Shown here: positions 45,123 to 57,300 of the stretch, one piece after another | Numbering within the stretch: the first letter of the stretch is position 1 | Layout of the letters: each line of letters opens with the position of its first letter | Assembly (NCBI GenBank): GCA_029339195.1 | Contig: JAPTJF010000226.1 | Span: forward strand, 32,296-96,295 | Reading direction: 5' to 3' | DNA: 64,000 bases | DNA from: Micractinium sp. NFX-FRZ | Lineage: Eukaryota > Chlorophyta > Trebouxiophyceae > Chlorellales > Chlorellaceae | The notes under the pieces: generated by a model | The model's input: the letters and a program-made list of their open reading frames with translations, nothing else | The model's database searches: none | Told to the model about the DNA's origin: nothing | Translations under genes and position numbers: made by a program

Positions 45123-46287
45123 TCATGCCCCATCCTCTGGCCGCGGCACCACCTTCACGCCCATGCTGCGGCACGTCCCCATGAGCGACTTGACCACCGA
45201 CTCCAGAGGAACCTGGGGCGTGTCTCGCTGCTTCACCGCCGCAATCTCGTGCAGGTGCTTGAGGGAGATGGAGGCGACGTGCTGGTGGCCCGGCCGCTGG
45301 CTGCCGCCGTCCATGCCCGCCGCCTGCTTGATGAAGTAGGAGGCCGGGGGCGTCTTCATGACGTACCTGCAGAGGATGGATGTGAGATAGTTTAAATGAT
45401 AGGGATTGAAAGAAAGCATGCATTCTGATCTCCAAAGAGAGGTTTGCGGCGCCTTCCTGACACACCTGCAGGGGGTGCGAGGATGGGTGTAATGAGTGGG
45501 TGGGTGACAAGAAGAGGAGGGGTGTGAGGTGGGCAGCAGGGAGGCGCAGATGATGCCAGAGGTGCGTGCAGGCAGCCAGCCTTTCAACATCATCTGGGGG
45601 ACCGTCCTGCTGCTTTCTATGATGGCAGCATAGGTGGTCACCATCAGCAGCATCCCATTCGACACCGAAACCGTAGCCCAGCCAGCCCAGGCCAGCCGCT
45701 CAGCCTTGCCCACCCCCTAGCCCGGCTCCGCTCAGCTCAGACCAGTCCGGGTTGGCTGGGTACTGGGTGCACACTCACTTGAAGGTCTTGTCTGCAAAGG
45801 CTGTGATGACCACAGGCACGGGCACATCCGACTGCAGGCAGGCAGGCAGCAGGCAGGCGGCGGGCGGCAGGGTGAGACGAGGCGTGGGCGCAGAGCCTGG
45901 AGCAGCTCCTGAAGTGGAGGCAGCAGGTTGCTCCAATGCCGCACACAGCGTGGTGGGGGATTGCCGGTTTCAAGGGCAGACGTGCATAAATGGCGGATGG
46001 GCTGGCGGCTGCCGCGGCAGGGCACCACGGTGGCAGCAAAGGTCAACGCTGGGCTGCCTCTGCCAGCGTGCTTCGCCTACCGCCGCTCAGCCGATCCCAG
46101 ACTGCCTGCATGCTCTCCTCACCTTGTAGTCTGCGGTCTTGGCATTAAAGTCCTTGCAAAAGTCCATGATTTTGAGGCCCGCCTGACCGAGCGCCGGGCC
46201 GACGGGCGGCGACGGCTTGGCCATCCCCGCTGGGATGACCAGCCGTATTGTGGCCGTCACTGTCTTGGCTTTGGCCAACTTGGACAT
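45123..46287 (-). CDS. Mitochondrial large-subunit ribosomal protein uL11
   Basis: Exons 46287-46123, 45831-45779, 45366-45123; 153 residues. uL11 forms the L11 stalk base that contacts elongation factors. Signature blocks are present: [51 protein letters not shown], and the C-terminal domain [34 protein letters not shown]. The SYFIKQAAG and LKHLHEIA wording matches mitochondrial rather than plastid L11, and there is no plastid transit peptide. The N-terminus begins almost at the core; a mitochondrial signal may be internal or minimal. The exon 2 donor (TTCAA|GTGAGT) is phase 2 and the Lys codon is completed by the first base of exon 3. It shares a ~420 bp divergent promoter with the SAP/ligase-like gene. 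Confidence 0.92.
45425..45471 (-). pseudogene. Degenerate copy of uL11m exon 3 start with acceptor
   Basis: In intron 2, ~100 bases before exon 3. CTGCAG|GTGTGTCAGGAAGG with GCGCC aligns to the true CTGCAG|GTACGTCATGAAGA with CGCCC. Confidence 0.65.
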
Positions 46288-46705
46288 GCTGCCGGCCGCG
46301 TGCTGCTGCTAGGGAGTGAAGAGAGGCTCGGCCGCTGCTGTGGGCGGCGCGCTCAACCCTGAAGTGCCGCGGCGCTGATTTATCCTGCGGCGCCCCAGAT
46401 GCTACTGGCCTTGGAATGACGCAAGAAGGAGGCCTCTAGTTGCCGGCCAGTTCACAGTGGCATGTGAGGGTGCCGGCAGCCGGACAGGGCGTTGCTCAAA
46501 GGATGTGCTAATTGCAGAGACTATAAAACACAACTCATAGAGGGAACAGCTCCTGTTTCCGAGAGACTGTCCTGCCGCCGTCCTGCCCGGCTGGCGATGA
46601 ACGGGGCTGTTTCTCCACATCGGTGCACGATCGTGACTCCACAGGGTGCACCACCATCGCACAATCCAGACCCGGCAATGACCTGCAGCTAAGGCGCTTG
46701 TCGTC
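46288..46705. other. Divergent promoter, uL11m / SAP-ligase-like gene
   Basis: 418 bases between opposite start codons. No named promoter element seen. Confidence 0.55.
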
Positions 46706-49700
46706 ATGCTGCTAGCCACTCAGGGCGTGCTGGGGGCCCGGCTGGGGCCGGCCCCTGGTGGCGCGCGAGGCACTAGACTGGCTAGACGTCAGCAACTGGC
46801 TGCCAGGTGCGCAGCGGCGATGGGTGGTGTCGCAAACAAGCGCTGTCGGTGCTGCAGCCGCTCAGCGGTGACCTGCGTGGGCACTTTGGGGCAAGTGCTT
46901 CATTGGAGGCCTTTGGACGCAGCGAGCACGTGGCTGGTGGCGCCATGCATGTGGGCGGCCGGCGGCAGGCGGGCGGCAGGTGTGGCTACGCCCGCCTCCC
47001 GGCAACCTTTAGCCCAAAACGCAGGTGTGGTGGGTGGTTGCTTGGCTCCACATGCAACCATGCTGTCTTTTCGACCTGCAGGCGCAGTCGTGGCGCGCTG
47101 CGCCCTGTGCCGTCGGGGCCGTCGGCAGGCGGCGCCAGCAGCGGCGGCGCCCCCCTCTTTGATGAGGCTGAGCTGCAGAAGCTGGTGATGCGGCTGCGGG
47201 AGGATGATGTGGAGTACTTTGACCTCAAGGTAACCGATTGCTGCTGGGTGCTGGTTGCTGGCTTTCGATGTTTTGTTGGGTGCTGGCCATGCGGCAAGCC
47301 GTGAACGAGGGGGTGGCATGAGCTGCTGCCTGCCCGGCCTGTGCATGCCCCTTTTGCATGTCAACACTGACACCTGGATGTCCATACTGTGACGACTCTC
47401 TCCCTTTGCAGAGCCTGTGCAAGCAGCGTGGGATTGGCGGGCGCGACACCAAGGACAATCTGCGGGCACGGCTGCTGCGCAAGGTGGGTGCGGGTGGGGC
47501 GGCAGAGTGTAGTAGGCAGCATGGGGCTCGCTGCCCGCTCATGCATGAGTGAGGTCCAATGCTGCAGCAGCCCCAATGCACCATTGGACCTTGACGGCGC
47601 TGAGCCAGCTGCACTTTGCACATTCGGGCGGCGCGTCCCGCTGCTTGCTGCTACCGTCTGCTGCCACTGCCGCAGCCACGCACCCTCGGCTGCTGCCGTG
47701 CCGAGCCGCCCATGCCTCTCGCCTTCTCGCCACCCAGTAATTACTTGCAATGCGAATGCAATGCGTGCCTTCTCACGGCCCCCATTCCCCCCTGCAGGCG
47801 CGCGAGGAGCTGGACCTGCAGGTGTACAGCCCTTTTAGCAAACGCTGCAGTGCCATTGATGCCCCAGTCATGCCCACAACTGCCCTGCCCCAACAACCCT
47901 GCCTGCAGGTGCGTGAGGAGCTGGGCCTGCAGGTGTACGGCCCCGACAACGTGCCGCCCTCCAGCGTGCGCCTGCCGCAGCAGATGAGCGAGGAGGAGCT
48001 GAGGCACCTGTTTGAGACGCGGTGAGCTGGCGTGCACTGGCCGGCTGGCTGGCCGGTGCAGTGGGTGCAGTGGGGCAGGGCGCTTGCTTGAGCATGCGGT
48101 GAGCTGAGCCCTGCGGCTCGCTGGATGGCTGGCTGCCAGGCAGGGATTGCGGGCTGCCCGGCTGTCTGGCAGAAGTGAGGCATGGCTGGCGGCATCAGGT
48201 TGTTGCTCCGTCTTCAGCGTGCTGCTGGCCAGGCACACACGTCCACAGTGTGAGGAGGCGCACCTGATCCCTCCCTCCCTGCCCCCCTCTCCCGCTGCCG
48301 CCCTCCTCTCCTGTGCCGTCCTGCAGCGGCTGCATGTTCCCCAGCAGCCAGCTGCAGGCGCTGTCCATGGCCAACGCCCTGCTCATCGCAGACAAGCTGC
48401 TGCACCCCGATGAGGTGGGTGGGGGACGTATGGGCAGGACATGGAAGACTTGTGGAGTGGGAGGGATGGGGGTGGGAGAAGAAGGGATGCGGGGGCTGTT
48501 GGGATGCGTGCTTGGCGGCCTGATTGGAGCCAACACAGTACAGCAGGTGGGGAGTGCAGCCGTGTCAGTGTCGGCTGCAAGTGTGCACAACAGGTCGACA
48601 GGCGTATTCCCAGGCGCGCTCCCTCGTGCACCCGTGTGCTGCGCACGCTCACCGTCTGCCCCTGCCCACCCACCCGGCCGCCGCCTGCAGGCCATGTGGC
48701 CCGACGTGGGCGGGCAGTGGGGCAGCCTGACGGTCCAGGAGCTCAAGCAGGAGTGCCAGGCACGCAAGCTGTCAGCCAAGGGCCTGAAGGACGAGCTCAT
48801 TGAGCGGCTGAAGGAGTGGGAGGCCAAGGTGGCAGAGGAGGCAGCGGCCCATGTGTCACACGAGGCAGCGGAGGCGGAGGCGGCGGCCGCAGAGGGCGTG
48901 GCCCCCTCGGCCACCAACAACGCGCAGCTGCACTCGGCGCAGGAGCTGTATGCCTCCATGCACAAGAAGGACGTGAGTGCTGCGCGCTGTGCCACGCTGT
49001 GCTGCGCTGTGCTGCGCTGTGCGCGTGTTGCGCTGTGCTGTTGTGCTGCGCTGTGCTGGCCCCTCGTCGTCTATGCTGCTCCACGCCTTCCCGTGTTGCT
49101 CTCCTGCGTTTCCCTAACTTGGTTCCCCAATCCGCCGTGCCCCCGCAGGTGGCCACACTGCGTGAGGAGCTGGCGGCGCGCGGTCTCAAGGCGCAGGGCA
49201 CCAAGCAGGTGCTGTGCGCCCGGCTGACCGAGGCTCTGGAGAAGGATGTGGCTCTGGCGCTGGGCGGGGAGCGGCGGCTGGCGCAGTGGGCCGCCAGCGC
49301 GGTGGCGCGCATGGACGAGGGGGAGGTGCGCGCGCAGCTGGATGCGCGCGGCGTGGCGCGGTACAGCACACCTGGCGAGGCGGTACAGGCGCTGCAGGCA
49401 GTGATGATCAAGGATTGGGTGAAGGAGGCTCTGGAGGGGGCAGCGGCTGTGGCGGGCGTGGGCGATCCCGCCGCCGCTGCTGCGGCCGGCGCTGACGGCG
49501 AGTGGGACGCGCAGGGCTACGGCGGCGAGGCCGGCGGCGAGGGGGACGGCATGGGGGGAGCGTATGGCGCCGATGGCTACGCGGGTGGCGACGGCGGGGA
49601 GGAGCTGGCGGCGGGCGGCGAGCGGCTGTTCCTTTCGGGGCGGCCCGGGGACCCCACACTGGCGGTGGCGCTGCTGTGCGGCGGACACACGCTGCAGCAG

Positions 49701-51279
49701 CGGGAGGAGGCGCTGGCGGCGGCACGCATGGCAGCACACTACCTGCAGTCGGACCGCGCGCACGGCCTGCTGCCGCAGCAGCAGCTGGCGGACGCAGCAG
49801 GTGTGGCGCTGCGGGGTGCCTGCCGCATGGCGGCTGGTTGCAGCCTGTGCTGCTTTTGCTGGTGCACACACTTGCCTCGGTGTGTGTGGTACACCGTTGG
49901 GCTTGGACTGTCCTGTGCTCAGTGCTGCATCCCCTTGTCTCCCGCTGCCACCAGCTCACTTCCCTGAGCGTGGCCCTTCTGCATTTGCGCCCCCCTGCCT
50001 ATTGTGCAGGCCAGGAGCGGCAGGGGATTGCGGTGCAGGCATACTATGCCGCCGCAGGGGGCGCCTGCGTGCCTCTGACCTGGGAGCAGCTGCACAGCGC
50101 CTCAGCCGCCGAGTTGGATGCCAGGCTGGACCTGCAGCCCAGCACTGCCAGCTCAGCTGCTGAGCTGGCGGCCGCAGCCGACGTGGTGGTGCCGCTGGCG
50201 CCGTCCCCGGCAACACCTGCCCTGGCGGTGGCGGTCGGCGACAAGCTCAGTGGCAGCAGCGGCAGCGAGGCAGCGGCGGCGCTGGCGGCAGACCGCCTCG
50301 CGTTTGTGGGCGCGGCCGCTGAGCTGGGCTTTGCTGCTGTGCCCGCTATGCGGCTGCAGCTGTCTGAGCTGGCAGACGTGCAGGGGGCGCAACGGCTGGC
50401 TGACCTGGCGGCGTCAAAGCGGTTGGAGGCCTGGGTGGCGGAGCACCTGCCTGCAGGCGCTGCGCCACGGCTGGCAGTGCGTGCAGAGGTGAGCGCCGTG
50501 CCCAGCTAGATGCCGTGCACTTGCTCTGCAGGACGAGGGTGCACGTGGTGTAGCCTGCTTGCTCAGCTGTCAATTCTTCCGCCAATTCTATTCCAATGTT
50601 GTATCATGATTTTCCCTGCAGGTCGCCGGCTCTGTGCTGGGCGGCTGCCTGGTGAATGGGACTCGCGACGCGCTGCTGGGTGCCGTGGCGCTCATGCAGG
50701 TAAGCCGGGTCACCCATGCCGCCAGTGCTTGATACCGTGGCAGGCAATTGCTCTGCCCTGGTTACTGCATTGCTCTAGCAGCACAGCACAGGCAGCTCAG
50801 GATGGGCCAAGTTCAAGGTCAGCCCTCGGTGTCGCTCGCGTTCACCCTTCTTTTCACCGCTGCCGTAGGAGCACGCTGTGCACGAGGTGGTCGTGGAGGT
50901 GGTGCAGCACGGCGCGCACCACTTCACCTGCAGCGTGCTGCAGGGCGAGCAGGTGCGCCTGCACCCTCCTGCTTGCACACCTCACCCAATGCCTGCAAGC
51001 CACCCTTCAGCATGCTCGCCCCTGGCTTGCCTGCCGCACCACCTCGCCCGCCCTGCCACCCTGCCGCTCGAGGCCCTCCACTCCTCCACCTGCTCTTTCC
51101 ACCGCTCACGAGCCCTTCCCCCTGCCCTCCCAACCACCCCGCTTTTCCACAGGGCGTGGCCGCCCTGCCCCCCACTGAGCTGAGCTACTATGACGTTGAG
51201 CAGGACATTGGGGAGATGGAGCTGCAGATGGAGCGCTTCCTGGCGGTGGCGGAGGTGCGCCCTCCTGATGCTGCTGCTG

Positions 51280-51313
<34 letters not shown>

Positions 51314-54300
51314 GGGAGGGGGGCCAGCCGTGCGGACTCTGTGTGGCGCATTGGGAGGGGGAGGTGCGGATGGAACGCTGCTCGGTGGCGGCTGTGGTGC
51401 GCACTGCTGCTGGGGGTCGAGGGAAGCGGCGGCCAGCGGCCCGGGGAGGGGGAGGGGAAGCCAGCAGAGGGCCGGTGGGGGCGCCCCTGCCTCACCACTC
51501 TCTGCACCCCAGCCCCTCCCCCCCGCCTCCACCCCTTCCCTCATGCCCTTGTGCCCTGGCCGCAGGCGCTGGACATGGAGGGAGTGGATGCGCTGCTGGC
51601 CCTGCTGCGCCAGGAGCAGGCCGCACACCCTGCCTACTTGGGCGGCCCCGCCGGCCCCTCCCAGCAGCTGCGGCAGTCGACGCCGCCGGCTGGGATGTCG
51701 GCAGAGGCGGTGCAGGCTGTGCGCCAGGCGTCGGTGAAGCTCTTCCAGCAGCTTGGGCTGCGGGACTACGCCCAGTTCAGTGGCTGGGTGCTGCCGCAGC
51801 GCGCGCAGGCGGAGCGGCAGGCGGAGCGGCAGGCGGAGGAGGCGGCCGAGCAGCAGCAGAAGGAGGGCAGGAGCTTTGCGGAGCTGCTTCAGATTGACGC
51901 CGAGGCGCGCGCCGAGGCGGCGGCCGTGGCGGCCGCCAGCAGCGGCAGCGGCATCACATCCTTGGACCGTGCGGGCGCCACCGACACGGTCGCCGAGGTT
52001 GCCACCCCCTCGGGCAGCCCCTTCCTGGACGCGGCGCTGGCCGAGGCGGCGGGCGCGGCGGCTGCAAAGGCCAAGGCGGTCGGCACGTATGGCACCTACA
52101 ATGGCATCGTGATTGACGACAGGGTGCGGGTGACAAGCGAGGAGGCGGTGGAGGCGCTGACGGGGCTCTACCAGTGAGTGGAGTGGGGGGGAGGGGGAGG
52201 GGCGCGGCGGCAGGGCGGTGTGTGTGGTCAAAGAGGCGGGTCAAAGAGGTTGAAGGTCTGCATCTGCATCGTGCTTGCCGGGCGGCAGGCGTGCGTAGCC
52301 CCCCTAGCTCTGCGCACCCCTTCTGCGGCGCTGGTCACCTTCTTCTAATAAAAACACGCCTGCCTGCCCCCTGCCTGCCCCTGCCGCAGGGCCATCCCCA
52401 TGGGGCCGCCTGTGCAGCCAATTGTGGAGGCACTGGAGGACCTGAGCGCCGCCTCACCGCAGCAACTGTGCCGGCTGGGCAGCGGCCAGACGGTCGCCTT
52501 CGCAGACGTCAGGTGCGGCACGGCCCGAACAGCAGCACAGCACACTTCATCTCACTTGCGTGCACCGCCTTCTTGCCAAATGCCGCCGCTTGTGTTGGGG
52601 CACGCGGGCCTGCGTCCGGCGCCTGATGCCTGCCAGCTGCCTTGCTGCGGGAGTGCATGGCACCCCGGCTACCAAACCCCTGCCCGCCTCTCCCCGCCTC
52701 CAACCTATCTGGTTGTTTGGTTTGCCTGCTCATGCCGACGACTGCAGGCTGGTTCCGGACCTGGCCAGCCCCTCCAGCACGGTGTGCCAGCAGGCAGCGG
52801 CAGTTGGACTCACACAAGAGTGCCTGCTGCGCCACATGGTATCTGCCGCCCTGGTGCGGGCCGGCGGCCAGCCGCTGCCGCCGCTGCCCGAGGTGACGGC
52901 GGCGGAGCAGCAGCGCGTGGCGGCAGCGGCGACGGCGGTGGACGCCGAAGCAGCCAGCGACGGCGTGGAGAGCTGGGGCCTGCTGGGGCAGATGCAGCCG
53001 ATTGACCACGCCGCGGTGTCTGCACTGGTGGACGAACCCTTTGAGTTCTCCAACTGGCGGCCAGAGGAGGGCGGGCAGCAGCAGCAGCAGGAGCAGACGC
53101 CGGAACAGCAGGCGGCGGCAGCGGAGCAGCAGCAGCAGGCGGAGGCAGCGGGTGGCTTCGAATTCATTGATGCCACGCAGGACCCTCAGCTGGACCCCTT
53201 CACGTCCCTGGGCGCGCAGCAGGAGGCGGCGGCAGATGCTGGGCCGCCCCTGTCTTATGACGAAATCCAGGGCGGCGGCGGCTTTGACAGCTTGGTGGGA
53301 AGCGGCGCCAGCCCCTCCTGGGCAGAGCTGCAAGGCCTGGCGGGGGCGGGGGATGAGGAGGGCGGGGTGCACCTGGATCACATGCACCCCACCAGGCAGC
53401 GCGTGTGGGTGCTGCTGGGCGGCGACGGGCCGCAGCGCACGCAGTCGCTGCAGGCGGGGCTGCACGCATACCTCAGGTGGGGCTGGGAGGTGTGTGTGGT
53501 TGGTTTGTGGGGTGTGGGCCGGAGGTTGGGGAGTTGGGGTATGCAGGGGAGCACAGCCTAGGTCAGCGTGCAAAACGCCCCGCACAGGTAGGGCCGCCAG
53601 CCTGCCCGGGTGGCGGCGGCCCGTTCACATGCGGGGCACAGTGAGCGTAAGCACCGGGAGTTGAGACCCGACCGCCCCTCTATCCGTGGGCGTCAGGGAC
53701 GCATAACCTCGGCACACCCACACCCTGTGCTTGTCCACCCCCTGTTCCTGCCCCTGTGCCTGCTGCACTAGTGGCCCCCCAACTTCTCCTCCTTCATGCA
53801 TGGCCTTGTCTTGCACACCCATTGAATTGATTACGAGGCTAAAAGGCACGCTAGCTGCCTCTGTTCGCCATCTGTTTTCCAACCTCTCGCCCACCTTTGC
53901 CCGATGCACTAACACCATTCTTACGCTTTGTGCCCGCCTGCCTCCCGACCCGCCTGCCTGCCTGCCTGCCTGCCTGCCTGCAGCCTGCGCAGCAACCCCG
54001 AGCTGCTAGTGGAGGCGTACATGCTGGAGCCAAGCTTTGCGGGGGTCAGGTGCGCACACACTTTGAGTGTGTGATGTGTAGATATGCTTACATGCGTGGG
54101 TGAGGGGCCTGGGTGTGCGCCATGCATGCTGCAGCCCTGCGTTGCGAGGTTGAGTTAGGTGCAGTTATGTGGGGGGTGGGAGGTCGTGCTCTGTTGGTGA
54201 GGGGATTAGCGCAACTTGTACTGCTGGAGTCAAGCGCCGCTGGGCTCGTGTTGCTGGCATCCCCTTGGAGGCGCATCCCCTTGGAGGCGGGGGGTCAGTG

Positions 54301-57300
54301 TTCTTTTGAAGGCGTCGTGCTTCTGCCTCTGCCAGGCTGCTGCGCTCACCGGGCCGCTACCGGCTGCTCAGCTGCCAAGCATCCTGTGTCGCGCTGCATT
54401 GCACTGCTCTGCGCAGCATGCCACGCCCCGCACAGGTAGGGCCGCCAGCCTGCCCGGGTGGCGGCGGCCCGTTCACATGCGGGGCACAGTGAGCGTAAGC
54501 ACCGGGAGTTGAGACCCGACCGCCCCTCTATCCGTGGGCGTCAGGGACGCATAACCCCGGCACACCCACACCATTCGCCCTCCACCGCCTGTTTCTGACC
54601 TCTTCCCTGCTGCACTCTTTTGTCAATCTGCGGTTCCACATTTATATTTGCCGAATGGAAAGTCCATAGCCCCGGACGGCATGCCAACTGTGTCGTGCCT
54701 CCCTGCCTGCCTGCCTGCCATCTTGCGCCTGCCTGCCTGCCTGCCTGCCTGCAGCGAGGAGGACCGGCGGCGCACACTGCTGGACCGGCGGCTGGACCTG
54801 CTCAAGATGGGCTTTGACGACGAGTTCATCCTGCAGGCAAGGAGCTCATGAGTAGGGAGGCAGGGTGTTGGGAGGGGAGGGGAGGAGGAGCAGGTGTCGG
54901 GTGGGGGCTAGTCTCCAGGTGCTTTTGTTGAACAGCGTTAAAACAGAGTTGTGTGCCTTGGTTGCGCGACAGGACATATACCTGGCAGGGTTGACCTGTG
55001 CAGGGTGCCCAGCTGCCCCCAAAGGCTGCCTTCCTTCCCCGCCTGGCCTGTGACCTGTTCCCCCACCCCCTCCCGCCCTGCCCCTTCATCTGTGCAGGAC
55101 AACGAGCACTTTGACCTCTCACGCATCCGGCACCCGCCACCCCGGGAGCGGGAGCTCCTCAAGTGAGTGCCGTGCCATGCAGCCGCCCCCGCCCCGTTTG
55201 CCGCTGCGCCATGCTGTGTTGTGTCAGATGCTGGCGGGCCACCGTGTAATCTGCCTGGCAACACGAACACGTTGCGCTGCCTCATGAACCGCAAGTGCGC
55301 CACCGCCCCGGCCTCGGGGCACTGTCCCCACCTTCACCTGTTGCCACCTGCTCACCCCTGCCCTCCCTCCTCCCTGCTTCCCTGCCTCCCTGCCTCCCTG
55401 CCACCCTGCAGCCACGGCGTGTGGCGGCTGTCGGACAGCGGCCTGCTGCGCAGCGAGGTGGAGGACTTGCAGGTTGCGTGTGAGACAGCGCTGAGCACGG
55501 CCAACGCCTCGCTGGCGACGCTGGAGCAGCGGGGCGGCGACATTGCCGGCGTGCAGCTCAGGTGGGCACGCCCGCCTGCCTGCCTGCCTGGCAATCATTG
55601 GCTGTGTGCAGGGGGCCAGCGCCAGGCGCCTTGCGGAGCGCTGTTGCCGGCCTGCAAGGGCGGCATGTGTGGCTGCACCACACCACAACATGGCATCGCT
55701 GCTGCCACCGTGGGTACGCGGTTGCTCCCCTCCGAACATCGTTGTGAGCTGGCTCACCCTGCTGTTCCCCTCATCCTCAACTCACTGCTACCTCGGCCCC
55801 CCCTTCCCACCTGCCCCGCTCATTGTTGTTGCAGCGTGGCCCGGCAAGAGCTGGAGCTGGCGGGCGTGCCGCTGGACGGGTCTGCCTGGGGCGGCGACGG
55901 CGTGCTGCCAGAGAAGCTCGCCCCCGCACAGTGAGTGCTGGGCTGTGCTGGGTGTGGCAGGCTGGGCAGGCGGCCAGGCTGGCGCGGCAAAGCGAACGGA
56001 TGCCAGTGCTCTGCCCATACTGTTTGCAGCTTCTGCACATCTCCCGCTTCGTCCGTGGCGCCAGCCTCGATCGGCTGCACCAAGCCAACCCAACGCCTCT
56101 CCCCGCTGCTGCCACCTCCTGTCCAAACATGCCCCCTCTTCCTGCGCCCCACCCACCCCTGCCACGAGCATGCTTGGCTGCAGGGCGAAGCTCCGCCGTG
56201 GACGTGGCCGCCTTGCTCCCTCCTGCTAGCAATCTATCTACCACTCTTCTCACCTCCCCCTCCTGCCTGTGTATCCCATCCCCCCACCCACCCACACACA
56301 CACACCCTGCACCGCAGGTACGCCTGGCTGCGCGACTTCCTGGCCTCCGCCGTGGACGTGGGCGCCATGGTGTTTTTGGCGCTGGGCGACCAGCCCGCCG
56401 CGCACGGCCCGCTGCAGCGCCTGCTGGACGAGAAGGGGGTGCCGTACACGGGTAGCGGGCACCTGGCGGCGGAGACGTGCGCAGACAAGCCCTCCCTCAT
56501 GGAGCAGGTGGGGGTCTGGGGTGAGAGTGTGGATTGGGGGGGGGGAGGTGCGTGGGGTGTGGGGCTGTGGCTGTGACCTTTGGGCGGGTGGGGGCGGGGG
56601 GAGCAACACAAGGGGGTGCTGCTACGGCCTGGGCGCCACTGACACCACTCCTCCTGGATCCCTTTCTCGCAACCTGCCGTGCTTTCCATGCTGCTCCCCC
56701 CGCCCCCTGCTCCGCAGCTGCTCGACTTGGAGGCCAGCGGCATCTCCACCGCCCCGCAGCAGAAGATCAGCCTGCCTGAGCTGGCGGGGCAGGTGCGTGG
56801 GCAGGAGGGGATAACATGATGCGGTGGCCGGGAGGGAGGGATGCGCACAGCGGGGCCAGCCAGCCAGCCGGGGGCCGGCCTGCTGGTCGGCCAGCAGGCA
56901 GGCGGGCAGGCAGGCAGGAAGAGCCCTAGGCAGGGCCTTCTGATCTGCAGCTGCAGTGCGCGTCTCCAGCCCAGCGACTGTGTCACAGCCACCTGACACC
57001 CCCTGCCTCCCGGCCCCGGTGCACCCTCATCCTTGCGGCGCCGTCCTGCCCGCAGACGGAGAGCGAGGCGTCTGCCACGCGGCTGTACGACCAGCTGCGG
57101 GGCGCGCTGGGCGCCGGCACCGGCGCGCTGTGCCTCAAGCCCGCCTACAGCAGCAACGGGCTGGGCGTGATGCGGGCTCTGAGCGGCCGGGACCTTCTGG
57201 TCTATGCCAAGGTGGGTGGTCGTGTGGGTGTGCGGGCAGGCGGTGGGTACGCGGGCTGGTACGGCGGGCGGGTGGTCAGCGGTGCAGCCCTGCGTGTAGG

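Noticed and set aside
45123..46287. Plastid ribosomal protein L11
   Set aside because: No transit peptide, and the SYFIKQAAG and LKHLHEIA wording fits the mitochondrial form.
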